Assembly (NCBI RefSeq): GCF_007096635.1 | Contig: NZ_VKAA01000017.1 | Span: forward strand, 1-64,000 | DNA length: 64,000 nt | DNA from: Mycolicibacterium sp. 018/SC-01/001 | GTDB lineage: Bacteria > Actinomycetota > Actinomycetes > Mycobacteriales > Mycobacteriaceae | Direction of reading: 5' to 3' | Shown: piece after piece, positions 35,386 to 43,445 of the stretch | Layout of the letters: each line of letters starts with the position of its first letter | How positions within the stretch are numbered: the first letter of the stretch is position 1 | Position numbers and translations under genes: made by a program | The notes under the pieces: model-generated | Told to the model about the DNA's origin: nothing | The model's input: the letters and a program-made list of their open reading frames with translations, nothing else | The model's database searches: none

Positions 35386-36718
35386 CACGGTTGCGCGTCG
35401 CCACCAGCGATCTCAGCCCCATCTGCGAGTACAAGACGGCGGGCGGAAGACGGCGGAATGCCCGCGCACCGGGCTGTCCCGTCGCGGCCTGGGCGATCTT
35501 GCGCGCAATGCGCCAGTCGAGGTCTTTGAGGGCGCCGCGGTCGGTCGTCGCGTCCAGCAGCGCTGCGAGCCCGGCGACGCAGAACGGACTGGCGATGTCG
35601 AGCATCACGTTGGTCACGGCGACGAGGTGGCGCGCCCGCTCCTCCAGCGGCAGGCCGGCCAGGGCGGGCACGGCCGCGTCGATGCGGGTGGCGATGCGAC
35701 TGATGAAGCGCCGCAGTCGATGTGGACCAAGGGTCACGGTGCCGGCGTGCGTCACCGTCATGCCCAGGCAGTCGATCCGGTCGCGACCGGCGAAGGCGGG
35801 ATCGACCGGGCAGGGACGCCCGTGCCCGGCCAGAGCGGTGCGCATCTCCTTGGACAGCTTGCGTCGGACGCCCAATTCGGCGGTGAGCGCGTCGATCCTG
35901 CGGTCGGCTTCGCGCAGCGCCGCGAGGTCGCGGTGGGCCAGGATGAAGTCGTCGTTGTACCGGACGTAGAAGATTCCGTCGATATCGGCGATGGCCCGGT
36001 CCATCGGCAGCACGGCCAGGTTGCCCAGCAGGGGCACCAAGGGGGTCCCCATCGCGATGCCGTTGATGCGGGTGAACTCGGCCCCGTCGGCGTCGCGGAC
36101 GACGGGACGCACCAGGGCGGTGATGAGATCCCAGAACCGGCGGTCGATCTCGCCGTCGCGGCTGCCCAGGGACGCCACCGTGTGCAGCGTCGTCCACAGC
36201 GCCGCTCCCGGGCGCACCGGCAGGTTGTCGCCGTACTTCTCGAAATCGGACTGCAGCACGTAGAGCGGCCGTCGTTCCGGCGCCGACGCCGCGGTCCGAT
36301 GTGCGCGGACGAACCGGGCGAATGCGCGCATCGCCCCCAGGTTGGTCAGGCCCGGTAGGTAGGAGTAGACACCGGGCAGGCCGTGGCAGCGCGCATTGTG
36401 GGTCAGCAGCCGGAACAGCGTCGAGCCGACGACGTGATCGACGAACGCGGGCTGGTGTGCCGCGCGCCGCTTCCCGTTGGTCTCGAGGAACCACAGGTCC
36501 ACGGGCGCCGGTGTGTAACTGCCGTCAGCGATGCTGCGCGCGATGGCCCGCGCAAGCCCCCGCCGATCGGCGGCCGCATCGAGATAGGTCACGCCAGAGT
36601 CGATCTCGTGAAACGCCAGACCGCGTTCGCTGCGCTTGGAGTAGATGCGCAAGACGGTGGACTCGTAGGACCTCGGATCGGTCAGGGCGCTCCCGATGTC
36701 GATCGGTTCAGTTGGCAC
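35381..36718 (-). CDS. Reverse transcriptase of unassigned type
   Basis: 445 residues. The polymerase motifs are in order: RT2-like GKRRAAHQPAFVDHVV (82-97), catalytic Asp158 in QSDFEKYGDNL, GTPLVPLLGNL (224-234, equivalent of GxPQGxxxSPLLxN), the active site YVRYNDDFIL with YNDD at 254-257, and IDCLGM (315-320), the usual F-L-G position. A thumb-like helical region follows. No maturase, endonuclease or integrase domain and no retron VTG motif was recognised. It is a stand-alone RT resembling group II-like or unknown-group enzymes. GTG 36718 overlaps the membrane-protein gene by 11 bases, so translation is coupled. Partnership with that protein is the key clue to its job. Confidence 0.88.
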   Translation of the reverse strand: MPTEPIDIGSALTDPRSYESTVLRIYSKRSERGLAFHEIDSGVTYLDAAADRRGLARAIARSIADGSYTPAPVDLWFLETNGKRRAAHQPAFVDHVVGSTLFRLLTHNARCHGLPGVYSYLPGLTNLGAMRAFARFVRAHRTAASAPERRPLYVLQSDFEKYGDNLPVRPGAALWTTLHTVASLGSRDGEIDRRFWDLITALVRPVVRDADGAEFTRINGIAMGTPLVPLLGNLAVLPMDRAIADIDGIFYVRYNDDFILAHRDLAALREADRRIDALTAELGVRRKLSKEMRTALAGHGRPCPVDPAFAGRDRIDCLGMTVTHAGTVTLGPHRLRRFISRIATRIDAAVPALAGLPLEERARHLVAVTNVMLDIASPFCVAGLAALLDATTDRGALKDLDWRIARKIAQAATGQPGARAFRRLPPAVLYSQMGLRSLVATRNRA

Positions 36719-38789
36719 GGGCGACGTCCTCGCCGACGGCACCGCCCAGTCTCCAGGCCTTGAGCGTGCGGAGCCAACGCTGGAACTGCTCGGGCGCGGG
36801 CTCCGCGGGCAGCAGGAACACCATCTGCACCCGGTTGCGGTCGAAGATCGCCGACAGCCAGCGATCCTTGACGGAGAAGACCAGAGCGTCGTCATCAAGG
36901 CTGCGCACCGCCGAACGCAGCAGGGCGATCAGCAGATCCGGATCGAGTCCGCGCAGGCGCCGAGCACCCTCGCGGGTGCGCACGTCGGCCACGAGACCGT
37001 CGGGGAACGTGTCCAGGAAAACCGGTTCCAACAGGCTCGGTGCGACGGGTGGCTGTGGGACGACCTCCAGGTGGGCAAGCCATCTCTCGTCGAGGAGTCG
37101 GGCGAGCGCGGCCGCGCCGTCGGCCGCGGGCTCGTCCCACAGCGTGCCGCGGTGGGCAGCACCACCGGTCGCCGTCTGTAGGGCCAAATGCAGCCGGCCT
37201 CCCGGCCCCGCGTTCCGCGCGCGCTCGAAGAAGACCACGGACGTCGCGGAGTGGAAGGCCAGACAGCCCGTGCCCGTCAGGGTGTCACGCGTCATCCGAA
37301 GCGCGGCCGCGCGTTGACGATTCGGGAGCCAGTCGGCGATCGTCAGCGTCCCGACCCGGACCGGGTCGGTTTCGGCGGCCAGCGTGCGCAGCCAGTCGCC
37401 GAGGGGCAGCTGCGTCGGCTGCGACGGGGTCCGGTCGTGGAGGTGCTGCAGGTTGATGTGCACGATCAGGAGCACGATCATCGCCGCGGTGAGCTCGACG
37501 AGGTCGGACGCGGGGTTGACGTCCAGCCAGACGAGGACGAACAAGCCGGCAGCCAGCACGGTGGTGGCGTTGAGGCTGCCGAACCTGCCCTCGGCGAAGA
37601 GCCGGATCTGGTAGGTCCCTATGAAGCTGCGGACGACGAACAGCGGGAGCAGCGCGAGCAGAAAGGTGACCGGGATGTCGGGCAGTACCGCAAGTCCGAG
37701 CACCACCGCCAATCCCCAGAACCAGAGCGTCACCACGGGAGTGATCCACAGCAGCCGGTGGAAGAACCACACGCGGTACTCGCGCAGGGCCGGCAGGCGG
37801 CGGAGCCGGACGAAGTCGAAGTAGAACACGCTGGTGGCCTCGTAGGCTCCGCGGAACAGCGGCAGGGCGAGATAGAAGAACTGGAAGGCGTCGATCTCGC
37901 GCCAGGTCTGCAGACCCGCCGTGAGATCGAAGGCCCGCGTGCTGGTTCCGTAGATCCCGGCGATCGCCAGCACGGCCACGGCGTCGAGGCGCAGTGCGAG
38001 GCCGGCGAGTGTGGTCTGGACGCCGAGTCCCAGGGGGATGGACGGCAGCGCCTCCCGAAACCGGCCGGATCCCGGCAGGCGCGGCCACACGCCGGCCAGA
38101 CGATAGAGCCGCACCGCGTAGCGGACCGTGATGCCGATCGACAGCGCGTTGGACACGACGATCGCGGTGACGATTGCGGCAGCGGGGTACAACGCCGCAC
38201 CCGCGGCGATCACGACGAGTTGCACCGCGGTCGGCGCGAACAGGGTCCACAGCGGGCGGTACACCCGTCGGGTGGCGAACATACCCGAATGCAGAACGCG
38301 CACAGGCAGTCTGGAGGCGAGCTCGACGACGATCAGGACGGCGTACACGTAGCCGACGAGGTCACCGTCGGGTGGCGACAGAACGGCCAGCGCCGCGGTC
38401 GCGCCCACCGTCACGACCACCGCGGCGACCGCCGACAGGGCCAGCCAGCTGCCGATCTCCCGATCGACGGCGTCGCGGTTGCCGGCCTCGGCGAAACCCC
38501 GGACCCGTTCGCGCATCACCTCCAGCAGGCCCCACCACGCGCCGCTGACCAACAGGCTGCCGACCCGCAGGATCATCACGGTGTACGCCGCCAGACCGCC
38601 GAGGGTCGACAGGATGATGAGGAACTCGGCGACGTGGACAGCGAAGGTGGTGCCGTCGACGACGAGGAGGTAGCGCAGCCGGTATCGGAAGTAGCTGGAC
38701 ATCGTGCCGGTGAGCAGGCACGCGTAAAGCGACACGGTCCGGTTGTCGCGTCGTCGCGTGCGGTCGAACCACCGATCGATGTCGTTCAC
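36708..38789 (-). CDS. Multi-pass membrane protein with C-terminal cytosolic domain, partner of RT
   Basis: 693 residues. Residues about 35-455 hold around 12 hydrophobic segments in a pattern that recalls polysaccharide flippases of the MOP class, e.g. FAVHVAEFLIILSTLGGLAA and FVLVWLDVNPAS near the end of this part. Residues about 465-693 form a soluble alpha/beta domain (LGDWLRTLAAETDPVRVGTL; LPNRQRAAALRMTRDTLTG; VRSLDDDALVFSVKDRWLSA) that I do not recognise. GTG 38789 has a strong ribosome site (AGGAGAGGAC). It is the first gene of a two-gene operon with the RT and is divergent from an RNase T2 gene. It may transport or sense a molecule that the RT responds to; the function is open. Confidence 0.8.
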   Translation of the reverse strand: MNDIDRWFDRTRRRDNRTVSLYACLLTGTMSSYFRYRLRYLLVVDGTTFAVHVAEFLIILSTLGGLAAYTVMILRVGSLLVSGAWWGLLEVMRERVRGFAEAGNRDAVDREIGSWLALSAVAAVVVTVGATAALAVLSPPDGDLVGYVYAVLIVVELASRLPVRVLHSGMFATRRVYRPLWTLFAPTAVQLVVIAAGAALYPAAAIVTAIVVSNALSIGITVRYAVRLYRLAGVWPRLPGSGRFREALPSIPLGLGVQTTLAGLALRLDAVAVLAIAGIYGTSTRAFDLTAGLQTWREIDAFQFFYLALPLFRGAYEATSVFYFDFVRLRRLPALREYRVWFFHRLLWITPVVTLWFWGLAVVLGLAVLPDIPVTFLLALLPLFVVRSFIGTYQIRLFAEGRFGSLNATTVLAAGLFVLVWLDVNPASDLVELTAAMIVLLIVHINLQHLHDRTPSQPTQLPLGDWLRTLAAETDPVRVGTLTIADWLPNRQRAAALRMTRDTLTGTGCLAFHSATSVVFFERARNAGPGGRLHLALQTATGGAAHRGTLWDEPAADGAAALARLLDERWLAHLEVVPQPPVAPSLLEPVFLDTFPDGLVADVRTREGARRLRGLDPDLLIALLRSAVRSLDDDALVFSVKDRWLSAIFDRNRVQMVFLLPAEPAPEQFQRWLRTLKAWRLGGAVGEDVARAN

Positions 38790-38912
38790 GGACGTCCTCT
38801 CCTGCGGGCCGCGACGTTTCCGTTATGACCGTTCTCGGCGGCGCGCACCTGTGCGAGGCTGGAGCCGACGAGCGCGCGCGACGCCTGTCCTGCCCGCACA
38901 GAAGGGTGCCCC
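38790..38912. promoter_or_regulatory. Divergent promoter region between RT operon and RNase T2
   Basis: Only 123 bases separate the two start codons. Each gene has a clear ribosome site: AGGAGAGGAC on the minus strand and AAGGG at about 38902-38906 on the plus strand. A single control region would therefore serve both the RT-membrane operon and the exported RNase, suggesting joint regulation. Confidence 0.5.
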
Positions 38913-39686
38913 ATGCAGCGTGGTGACGTGACCGTATTGTCCATTTCCGCGGCGCTGGCGGCGGTGGTGGCCGTAGCGGTCGCGTTCAGTGTCCACGTGC
39001 TGGACGCGGACCGGTCGTCCGCTCTGGTGTCGCGTGACTCGGACTCGAGCTGGCTCGTGCTCACGTGGAGCCCGAGCTTCTGCCGTGCCCAGCCGACGAA
39101 CGCGGCCTGCGCCTCCGGCGATCTCGCCGGCATGGGACGCACGCTGATCCTGCACGGGCTCTGGCCCCAGCCGCGCGAGAACCAGTACTGCGGAGTCTCG
39201 CGGCGCGTTCAGGAGGAGTCGAGCCGCGGACACCGCGACCTGCCACCGGTCGAGCTGTCCGCCGGGGTGCGGGACGGGCTGGCCGCCACCATGGCGGACG
39301 CGCCGAACCTGTCCCTGCACGAGTGGTATGCCCACGGCACCTGTTCCGGTCTGACCCCGGAGGCCTTCTTCGGACAGGCCCTGACGCTGGCCACCCAGGT
39401 CCGCGAGGCGTTCGACCCCCTGTTCACCGACGATCAAGGGCGGCAGCTCACGCTCAGCGCGCTGCGGTCGCGAGCCGATGAGCGGTTCGGTTCCGGGGCC
39501 GGGGAACGCGTCGGGATGAGCTGCCTCAACGCCGCCGGTGAGGGCCCCTACGTCGTCGACGTGCGGCTGTCCTTGCCCGCGGTGGCGGCAATGCGGACCG
39601 TCGACGGCGACTTGGACCTGCGGCGGTTGCTCACCCAGGCGCCGCCGCTGACCTCGCAGTGCGGTCACGGGCTGATCCCGGGTTAG
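38913..39686 (+). CDS. Exported ribonuclease T2 family protein
   Basis: 257 residues. An N-terminal hydrophobic segment (about 7-30) serves as signal or anchor. The two catalytic RNase T2 motifs are present: LILHGLWPQ with His81 and HEWYAHGTC with His136, Glu137 and His141. SSWLVLTWSPSFC is the usual first strand. The eight cysteines could form the family's disulfides. RNase T2 cleaves single-stranded RNA outside the cytoplasm via a 2',3'-cyclic phosphate. It is divergent from the RT operon, an unusual pairing. Confidence 0.92.
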   Translation: MQRGDVTVLSISAALAAVVAVAVAFSVHVLDADRSSALVSRDSDSSWLVLTWSPSFCRAQPTNAACASGDLAGMGRTLILHGLWPQPRENQYCGVSRRVQEESSRGHRDLPPVELSAGVRDGLAATMADAPNLSLHEWYAHGTCSGLTPEAFFGQALTLATQVREAFDPLFTDDQGRQLTLSALRSRADERFGSGAGERVGMSCLNAAGEGPYVVDVRLSLPAVAAMRTVDGDLDLRRLLTQAPPLTSQCGHGLIPG

Positions 39687-39759
39687 TGGGTGCTGTCGGA
39701 TTGCTGTGGCCGGGCGGCGAACACCGTCCCCGCCGGTGTGCGATGTCTATCGTGTCCTG

Positions 39760-40137
39760 ATGGCAGTCACGTGGCTGAAGGCACCCGAGGACCATGATTA
39801 CGACGCGGCCGCGGACTATCTGAGCCTGGTCGCCGATGACGCGGCGGTCGCCGCCGCGGTCGCGGAGTTACGCGACGCCGCGGCCACCTTCCGCAAAGCG
39901 AAGGACATCCTGCGTGCAGCGCAGCTGGCGCTGCTCCCCCGCGACAACCCCCGGGTGAAGGTCGATTTGAAAAAGATCGCCGACGGCAAGAAGTTGTCGC
40001 CGATCCTGCTGGTGCGGGGCGACTTCCGTCGGACCCTGCCCCTTCAGGTGGCTGACGGATACCACCGGGTGTGCGCGAGCTACCTGACCGACGAGGACAC
40101 CCCGATCCCCTGCCGGCTCGTCGCCTGGCAGCCCTGA
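39760..40137 (+). CDS. Conserved protein with ParB-like ligand-binding fold
   Basis: 125 residues. The order WLKAPEDHDYDAAADYLSLV, then KAKDILRAAQLALLPRDN, KKLSPILLVRGD and VADGYHRVCASYLTDED resembles the ParB/Srx N-terminal fold (the R-G-D...A-D-G-Y-H-R region). It belongs to a small conserved family without a known function that I have seen in many bacteria. The ATG at 39760 was chosen over upstream in-frame codons because the family begins there. It lies six bases before the antiporter gene and may be co-transcribed. Confidence 0.75.
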   Translation: MAVTWLKAPEDHDYDAAADYLSLVADDAAVAAAVAELRDAAATFRKAKDILRAAQLALLPRDNPRVKVDLKKIADGKKLSPILLVRGDFRRTLPLQVADGYHRVCASYLTDEDTPIPCRLVAWQP

Positions 40138-40143
40138 CCCGCC

Positions 40144-41292
40144 ATGACGGGGTTCGGATTCCCCACTCTCACCCTGCTCGTCCTGGTCGGGCTGGCGGGC
40201 CCGCTGCTGACCGCACTGCCCAAGCTGACGATCCCGGTGATCATCGGTGAGCTCGCGGCCGGGATAGCCGTCGGCAGAACAGGTCTGAACCTGATCGATC
40301 CCGGCGACCCGACGTTCACCCTCTTCGCCGACATCGGCTTCGCGATGGTCATGTTCCTGGTGGGTACGCATGTCCCCGTGCGGGATCCGACCCTGCGCCG
40401 GGGAATCGGCGGGGCCGTGCTGCGTGCCGTCGTGGTGGGTCTGGTCGCCGCCGTGCTGGGCGTGGTCCTCGCCCGGTGGTTCGGAACGGGCCACGCCGCG
40501 CTGTACGCCGTGCTCATGGCGTCATCCTCGGCGGCCGTCGCCCTTCCCGTGATGGACGGACTGGGTCTGAGCGGGCAGGCGGTGCTGTCGGTCAAGGCGC
40601 AGATCGCCCTGGCCGATGCCGCGTCGATCGTCCTGCTCCCGCTCATGATCGACCCGTCCCGCGCGGTGCGCGCCGCGCTCGGCGCGCTCGCGATCATGGT
40701 CTGTGCGGCGTGCCTCTTCGTCGTCCTGCGGTACTTCGACCGCAACGGAACCCGTGCGCGGGTGCGCGAGTACTCCAAGCGGCACTCCCTGGCGCTGGAG
40801 TTCCGGCTGAGCCTGCTCATGCTGTTCGCGCTCGCCGCGCTGGCACTCAGCACGCACGTGTCGATCATGCTCGCCGGCTTCGCCCTGGGGCTGGTCATCA
40901 ACGCCGTGGGGGAACCCAAACGCCTGGCCCGTCAGTTGCTGGGTGTCACCGAAGGGTTCTTCGGTCCGCTGTTCTTCGTCTGGCTCGGAGCCTCGCTGCA
41001 GGTGCGCGAGCTCGCCGACCGCCCGCTGTTCATCGGGCTGGGCGCGGCGCTCGGAGCCGGTGCGCTGCTGGCCCACGGTGTCGGGCGACTCCTGGGTCAA
41101 CCGCTGGCGCTGGCGACGATGGCGGCCGCGCAGCTCGGTGTCCCCGTGGCTGCGGCCACACTCGGCGTCCAGCAGGGTCTGCTCGGTCCGGGCGAGCCCT
41201 CGGCCCTGATCTTGGGGGCGCTCGTGACCATCGCCGCGACCTCGATTGCCAGCGTCGTCGCGCGTCGACGGCAGCCTGCGCCGGCGGGGTGA
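40144..41292 (+). CDS. Cation:proton antiporter (CPA2/KefB-like)
   Basis: 382 residues with about 12 membrane helices. Typical features include IPVIIGELAAGIAVGRTGLN (helix 2 with G-E-L), MFLVGTHVP and LADAASIVLLPL, which holds the Asp of the ion site, and the repeat ending GFFGPLFFVWLGASL. CPA2 members exchange Na+ or K+ for protons. The usual RCK regulatory domain is absent, so it is transmembrane-only. It is tightly linked to the upstream ParB-like gene. Confidence 0.9.
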   Translation: MTGFGFPTLTLLVLVGLAGPLLTALPKLTIPVIIGELAAGIAVGRTGLNLIDPGDPTFTLFADIGFAMVMFLVGTHVPVRDPTLRRGIGGAVLRAVVVGLVAAVLGVVLARWFGTGHAALYAVLMASSSAAVALPVMDGLGLSGQAVLSVKAQIALADAASIVLLPLMIDPSRAVRAALGALAIMVCAACLFVVLRYFDRNGTRARVREYSKRHSLALEFRLSLLMLFALAALALSTHVSIMLAGFALGLVINAVGEPKRLARQLLGVTEGFFGPLFFVWLGASLQVRELADRPLFIGLGAALGAGALLAHGVGRLLGQPLALATMAAAQLGVPVAAATLGVQQGLLGPGEPSALILGALVTIAATSIASVVARRRQPAPAG

Positions 41293-41777
41293 CGCGGACA
41301 GGCAAGTTGGTGCCGGTGGTGACGCGGCAGAGTTCGACGGCGACGCCGTGGTTAGGGCGGAGTCGGCGGGACGAGCCGTCCGGGGCGGGAACGTGGTCGA
41401 GGTGATCGATCCTGTATCCGGCCGCTCGTTCGACACGTCAAGTCCGGTGCAGTTGCAAGCCCAGGGCGTTCACAAGTCACCTGCCGTGATCAACGCGCGT
41501 CGGACCGAGGCCACCTGCCAATCCTATGCCGCCTCTCAAAGTTGTTGCACGATCAGCAAACAACGGCGCCGCTGCGGCGACCGGGCCCCGCGTCAATGTA
41601 CGGGTGATCAAGCGCAAAGAAGCTGTTCGCTGCGGACCGGGTTTCACCCCTCAGTGGGCGGAGTTTGCTTGACCTACGCAATTTGGCCAAACTGCATACG
41701 GCGGGTTACCAGTGGTGTGTTCAATTTTCTGTTGCCGCTCAACGTTTTTGGAACCGTGCAGTCGAGCAGCGTCGCGT
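41293..41777. other. No intact gene
   Basis: About 480 bases between the antiporter and vapC. A plus-strand stretch at about 41330-41450 reads AEFDGDAVVRAESAGRAVRG, which looks protein-like, but it is in frame with no start outside the antiporter gene and continues into random-looking sequence. GC content drops after 41650. Confidence 0.4.
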
Positions 41778-42200
41778 CTACTGGTGATGAGGGTGGGTGA
41801 TCGGCCGGAGCTCAAGTCGCGGGATTCCTGCGAAGTCGGATGGGTTGCATGTGTAGAGCGGCAACGCATGTGCGATCGCGCTAGCTGCGATGAGTGCGTC
41901 ATACGCCCGCGCCGCCGGCTTAAGCCCCGATGCGCGCAGTGCGGCCGCGACGGCGCCAAATTCCCGTGCGCAATCACCATCGAACGGGAGAACGTCGAAG
42001 TCCGCTTCGGCCTGTTGCAGGTGCTGCTGGCGGGCGCTGCGCTCGGTATCGTCGCTCGCCAAGTGCGGACCTACGGAAAGCTCGGCGAGCGTTATCGCGC
42101 TGATTGCCGAGTCATCGGGAAGCTCGGAGGGGTCGGATATCTGGCCGAGGAGGATCACTGTTGAAGTGTCCAGCATCCCCCGGCTCAAACCTTGTGTCAC
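41778..42200 (-). CDS. vapC: VapC-type PIN-domain toxin
   Basis: 140 residues. The PIN-domain acidic residues are visible: LDTSTVILL near the N-terminus, AISAITLAELSVG with the Glu, and AYDALIAASAIAHALPL with the Asp before YTCNPSDFAGI. VapC toxins cut specific RNAs and are held in check by the antitoxin. The GTG start overlaps the antitoxin stop (GTGA); an internal ATG at 42176 is also possible. The pair sits beside eroded genes, a usual setting for toxin-antitoxin modules. Confidence 0.9.
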   Translation of the reverse strand: MTQGLSRGMLDTSTVILLGQISDPSELPDDSAISAITLAELSVGPHLASDDTERSARQQHLQQAEADFDVLPFDGDCAREFGAVAAALRASGLKPAARAYDALIAASAIAHALPLYTCNPSDFAGIPRLELRPITHPHHQ

Positions 42201-42433
42201 AGTGACGGATCGATCAGATTGTCGATATCGCGGCGGAGCGCATCTGGGCTGACCTTCGGAAGATTCTTGCGGCGACGAATGAGTTCGGCGGGGCCGGCGC
42301 TGGGTCGGGGCAAGGGTCGGAGCTCAGCCACCGGTGCGCCGTCGCGAGTGACGACGATGCGTTCGCCGTGCTCCACGCGACGCAGGACTTCTCCCCCGTT
42401 GTTTCGCAGGTCGCGCACCGTCACCGTGTCCAT
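42197..42433 (-). CDS. vapB: Phd/YefM-family antitoxin (VapB partner)
   Basis: 78 residues. The N-terminal DNA-binding fold is typical of Phd/YefM antitoxins: TVTVRDLRNNGGEVLRRVEH then GERIVVTRDGAPVAEL. The C-terminal 30 residues (RRRKNLPKVSPDALRRDIDN) would wrap the toxin. It precedes vapC with a four-base overlap and probably represses its own operon. The AT-rich stretch near 42434-42470 likely holds the promoter. Confidence 0.9.
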   Translation of the reverse strand: MDTVTVRDLRNNGGEVLRRVEHGERIVVTRDGAPVAELRPLPRPSAGPAELIRRRKNLPKVSPDALRRDIDNLIDPSL

Positions 42434-42564
42434 GAAGCCAAGTGTATCACCGGTGAGACGATACAGTCAGATGCGTAGCTGCCGACGGCCCCGCCACCGA
42501 CATTGGCCGCCACGCACGGACCAGCTACACGCCGCCCGCGCTGCGTGGCGCATCGCCCCGGACA

Positions 42565-42981
42565 CGATCCAGTTCCACTGGTCACCTGTTCTCGCCCGTG
42601 GTGTTCGACGACCTGCACTACCGCTTTCGTCCCTATGATCCGATGACTGCTTACGGTCAATCGAAGACGGGGACCGTCCTGCTGGCCGTCGAAGTCACAG
42701 CACGGTGGGCCGACGACGGAATCGTCTGCAACGCACTGAATCCGGGTGCCATAGCCACCGGCCTGCAGAGACACACGGGCGGGCTGCGCACTCCTGAGGA
42801 ATTTCAGAAGACCGTCGAACAGGGGGCCTCGACATCTGTTCTGCTGGCCGCATCCCCGCTCGTCGAAGGAATCGGTGGAAGATACTTCGAGAGCAACAAC
42901 GAAGCCGACGTCGTCACCGAGCGCGCCGAGAATCTTGGGCGCGCGAGTGGCGTCGCCGCTAGACCCTCAGCCGGGCGATGA
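42565..42981 (+). pseudogene. SDR family oxidoreductase, N-terminal part missing
   Basis: About 135 codons match the second half of a short-chain dehydrogenase: SSSTGHLFSPVVFDDLHYRF, the active-site YGQSK, then ALNPGAIATGLQRH and a C-terminal helix. The upstream Rossmann domain with its G-x-x-x-G-x-G is gone, and sequence before about 42565 is unrelated. It would not bind NAD(P). The reading frame after GTG 42598 is still open. Loss of the 5' half places the break between the gene and vapB. Confidence 0.75.
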
Positions 42982-42986
42982 CGCGC

Positions 42987-43445
42987 TCAGGGCATGGTGG
43001 GCCATCCCAGCGCATCGAACACCGCCAACGGATTGACATAGTCGCGCCAGTGCACAACTTTTCGGTCGCGGATGGTCACCACCGACATGTAATTGTTGGC
43101 GTACGGTCGACGCTCACGCACACTGTTTCCCTCTGAGGCGTAATCGAGGACGGCAACACCCTGGACCGGGTCGTGGTAGACGCCGAGGCCAACACACCGC
43201 TGCAGTGTGAGGCTGTCGCCGTACCTGCGATACAGCTCGGCGACCGCAGCCCGGCCATCCAGACGTTTCGGAGATCCCGGCGTGGTGACGACGTACTCGA
43301 TGACCACGTCGTCGGCCAGCAAGTCGAAGAAGTGGCCTGGCTCCGCAAGCCCGTCGAGCCCCTGCTCGATGACTCGAAAGAACGGATCGAGGGCCGCGAA
43401 GTCCTCGAGATCGCGGATCGGTGCCACCATGTTGCGGGGTGTCAT
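42987..43445 (-). CDS. SnoaL/NTF2-like protein
   Basis: 152 residues with the NTF2-like alpha+beta cone: FFDLLADDVVIEYVVTTPGS, LDGRAAVAELYRRYGDSL, RRPYANNYMSVVTIRDRKVV and HWRDYVNPLAVFDAL. Such proteins act as ketosteroid-isomerase-like enzymes or small-molecule binders; the ester or polyketide substrate is unknown. The ATG overlaps the end of the F420-type oxidoreductase gene, so both work together. Confidence 0.88.
   Translation of the reverse strand: MTPRNMVAPIRDLEDFAALDPFFRVIEQGLDGLAEPGHFFDLLADDVVIEYVVTTPGSPKRLDGRAAVAELYRRYGDSLTLQRCVGLGVYHDPVQGVAVLDYASEGNSVRERRPYANNYMSVVTIRDRKVVHWRDYVNPLAVFDALGWPTMP

Noticed and set aside
35310..36494. Long minus-strand frame overlapping the reverse transcriptase in another phase
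   Set aside because: It is Arg/Pro/Gly-rich throughout with no family motif, as expected of a shadow frame in GC-rich DNA; the RT frame carries all catalytic motifs.
41330..41520. Protein-like stretch AEFDGDAVVRAESAGRAVRG after the antiporter
   Set aside because: It could be a fragment of an OB-fold protein, but it has no start, no ribosome site and no second recognisable motif, so it is only mentioned in the gap note.
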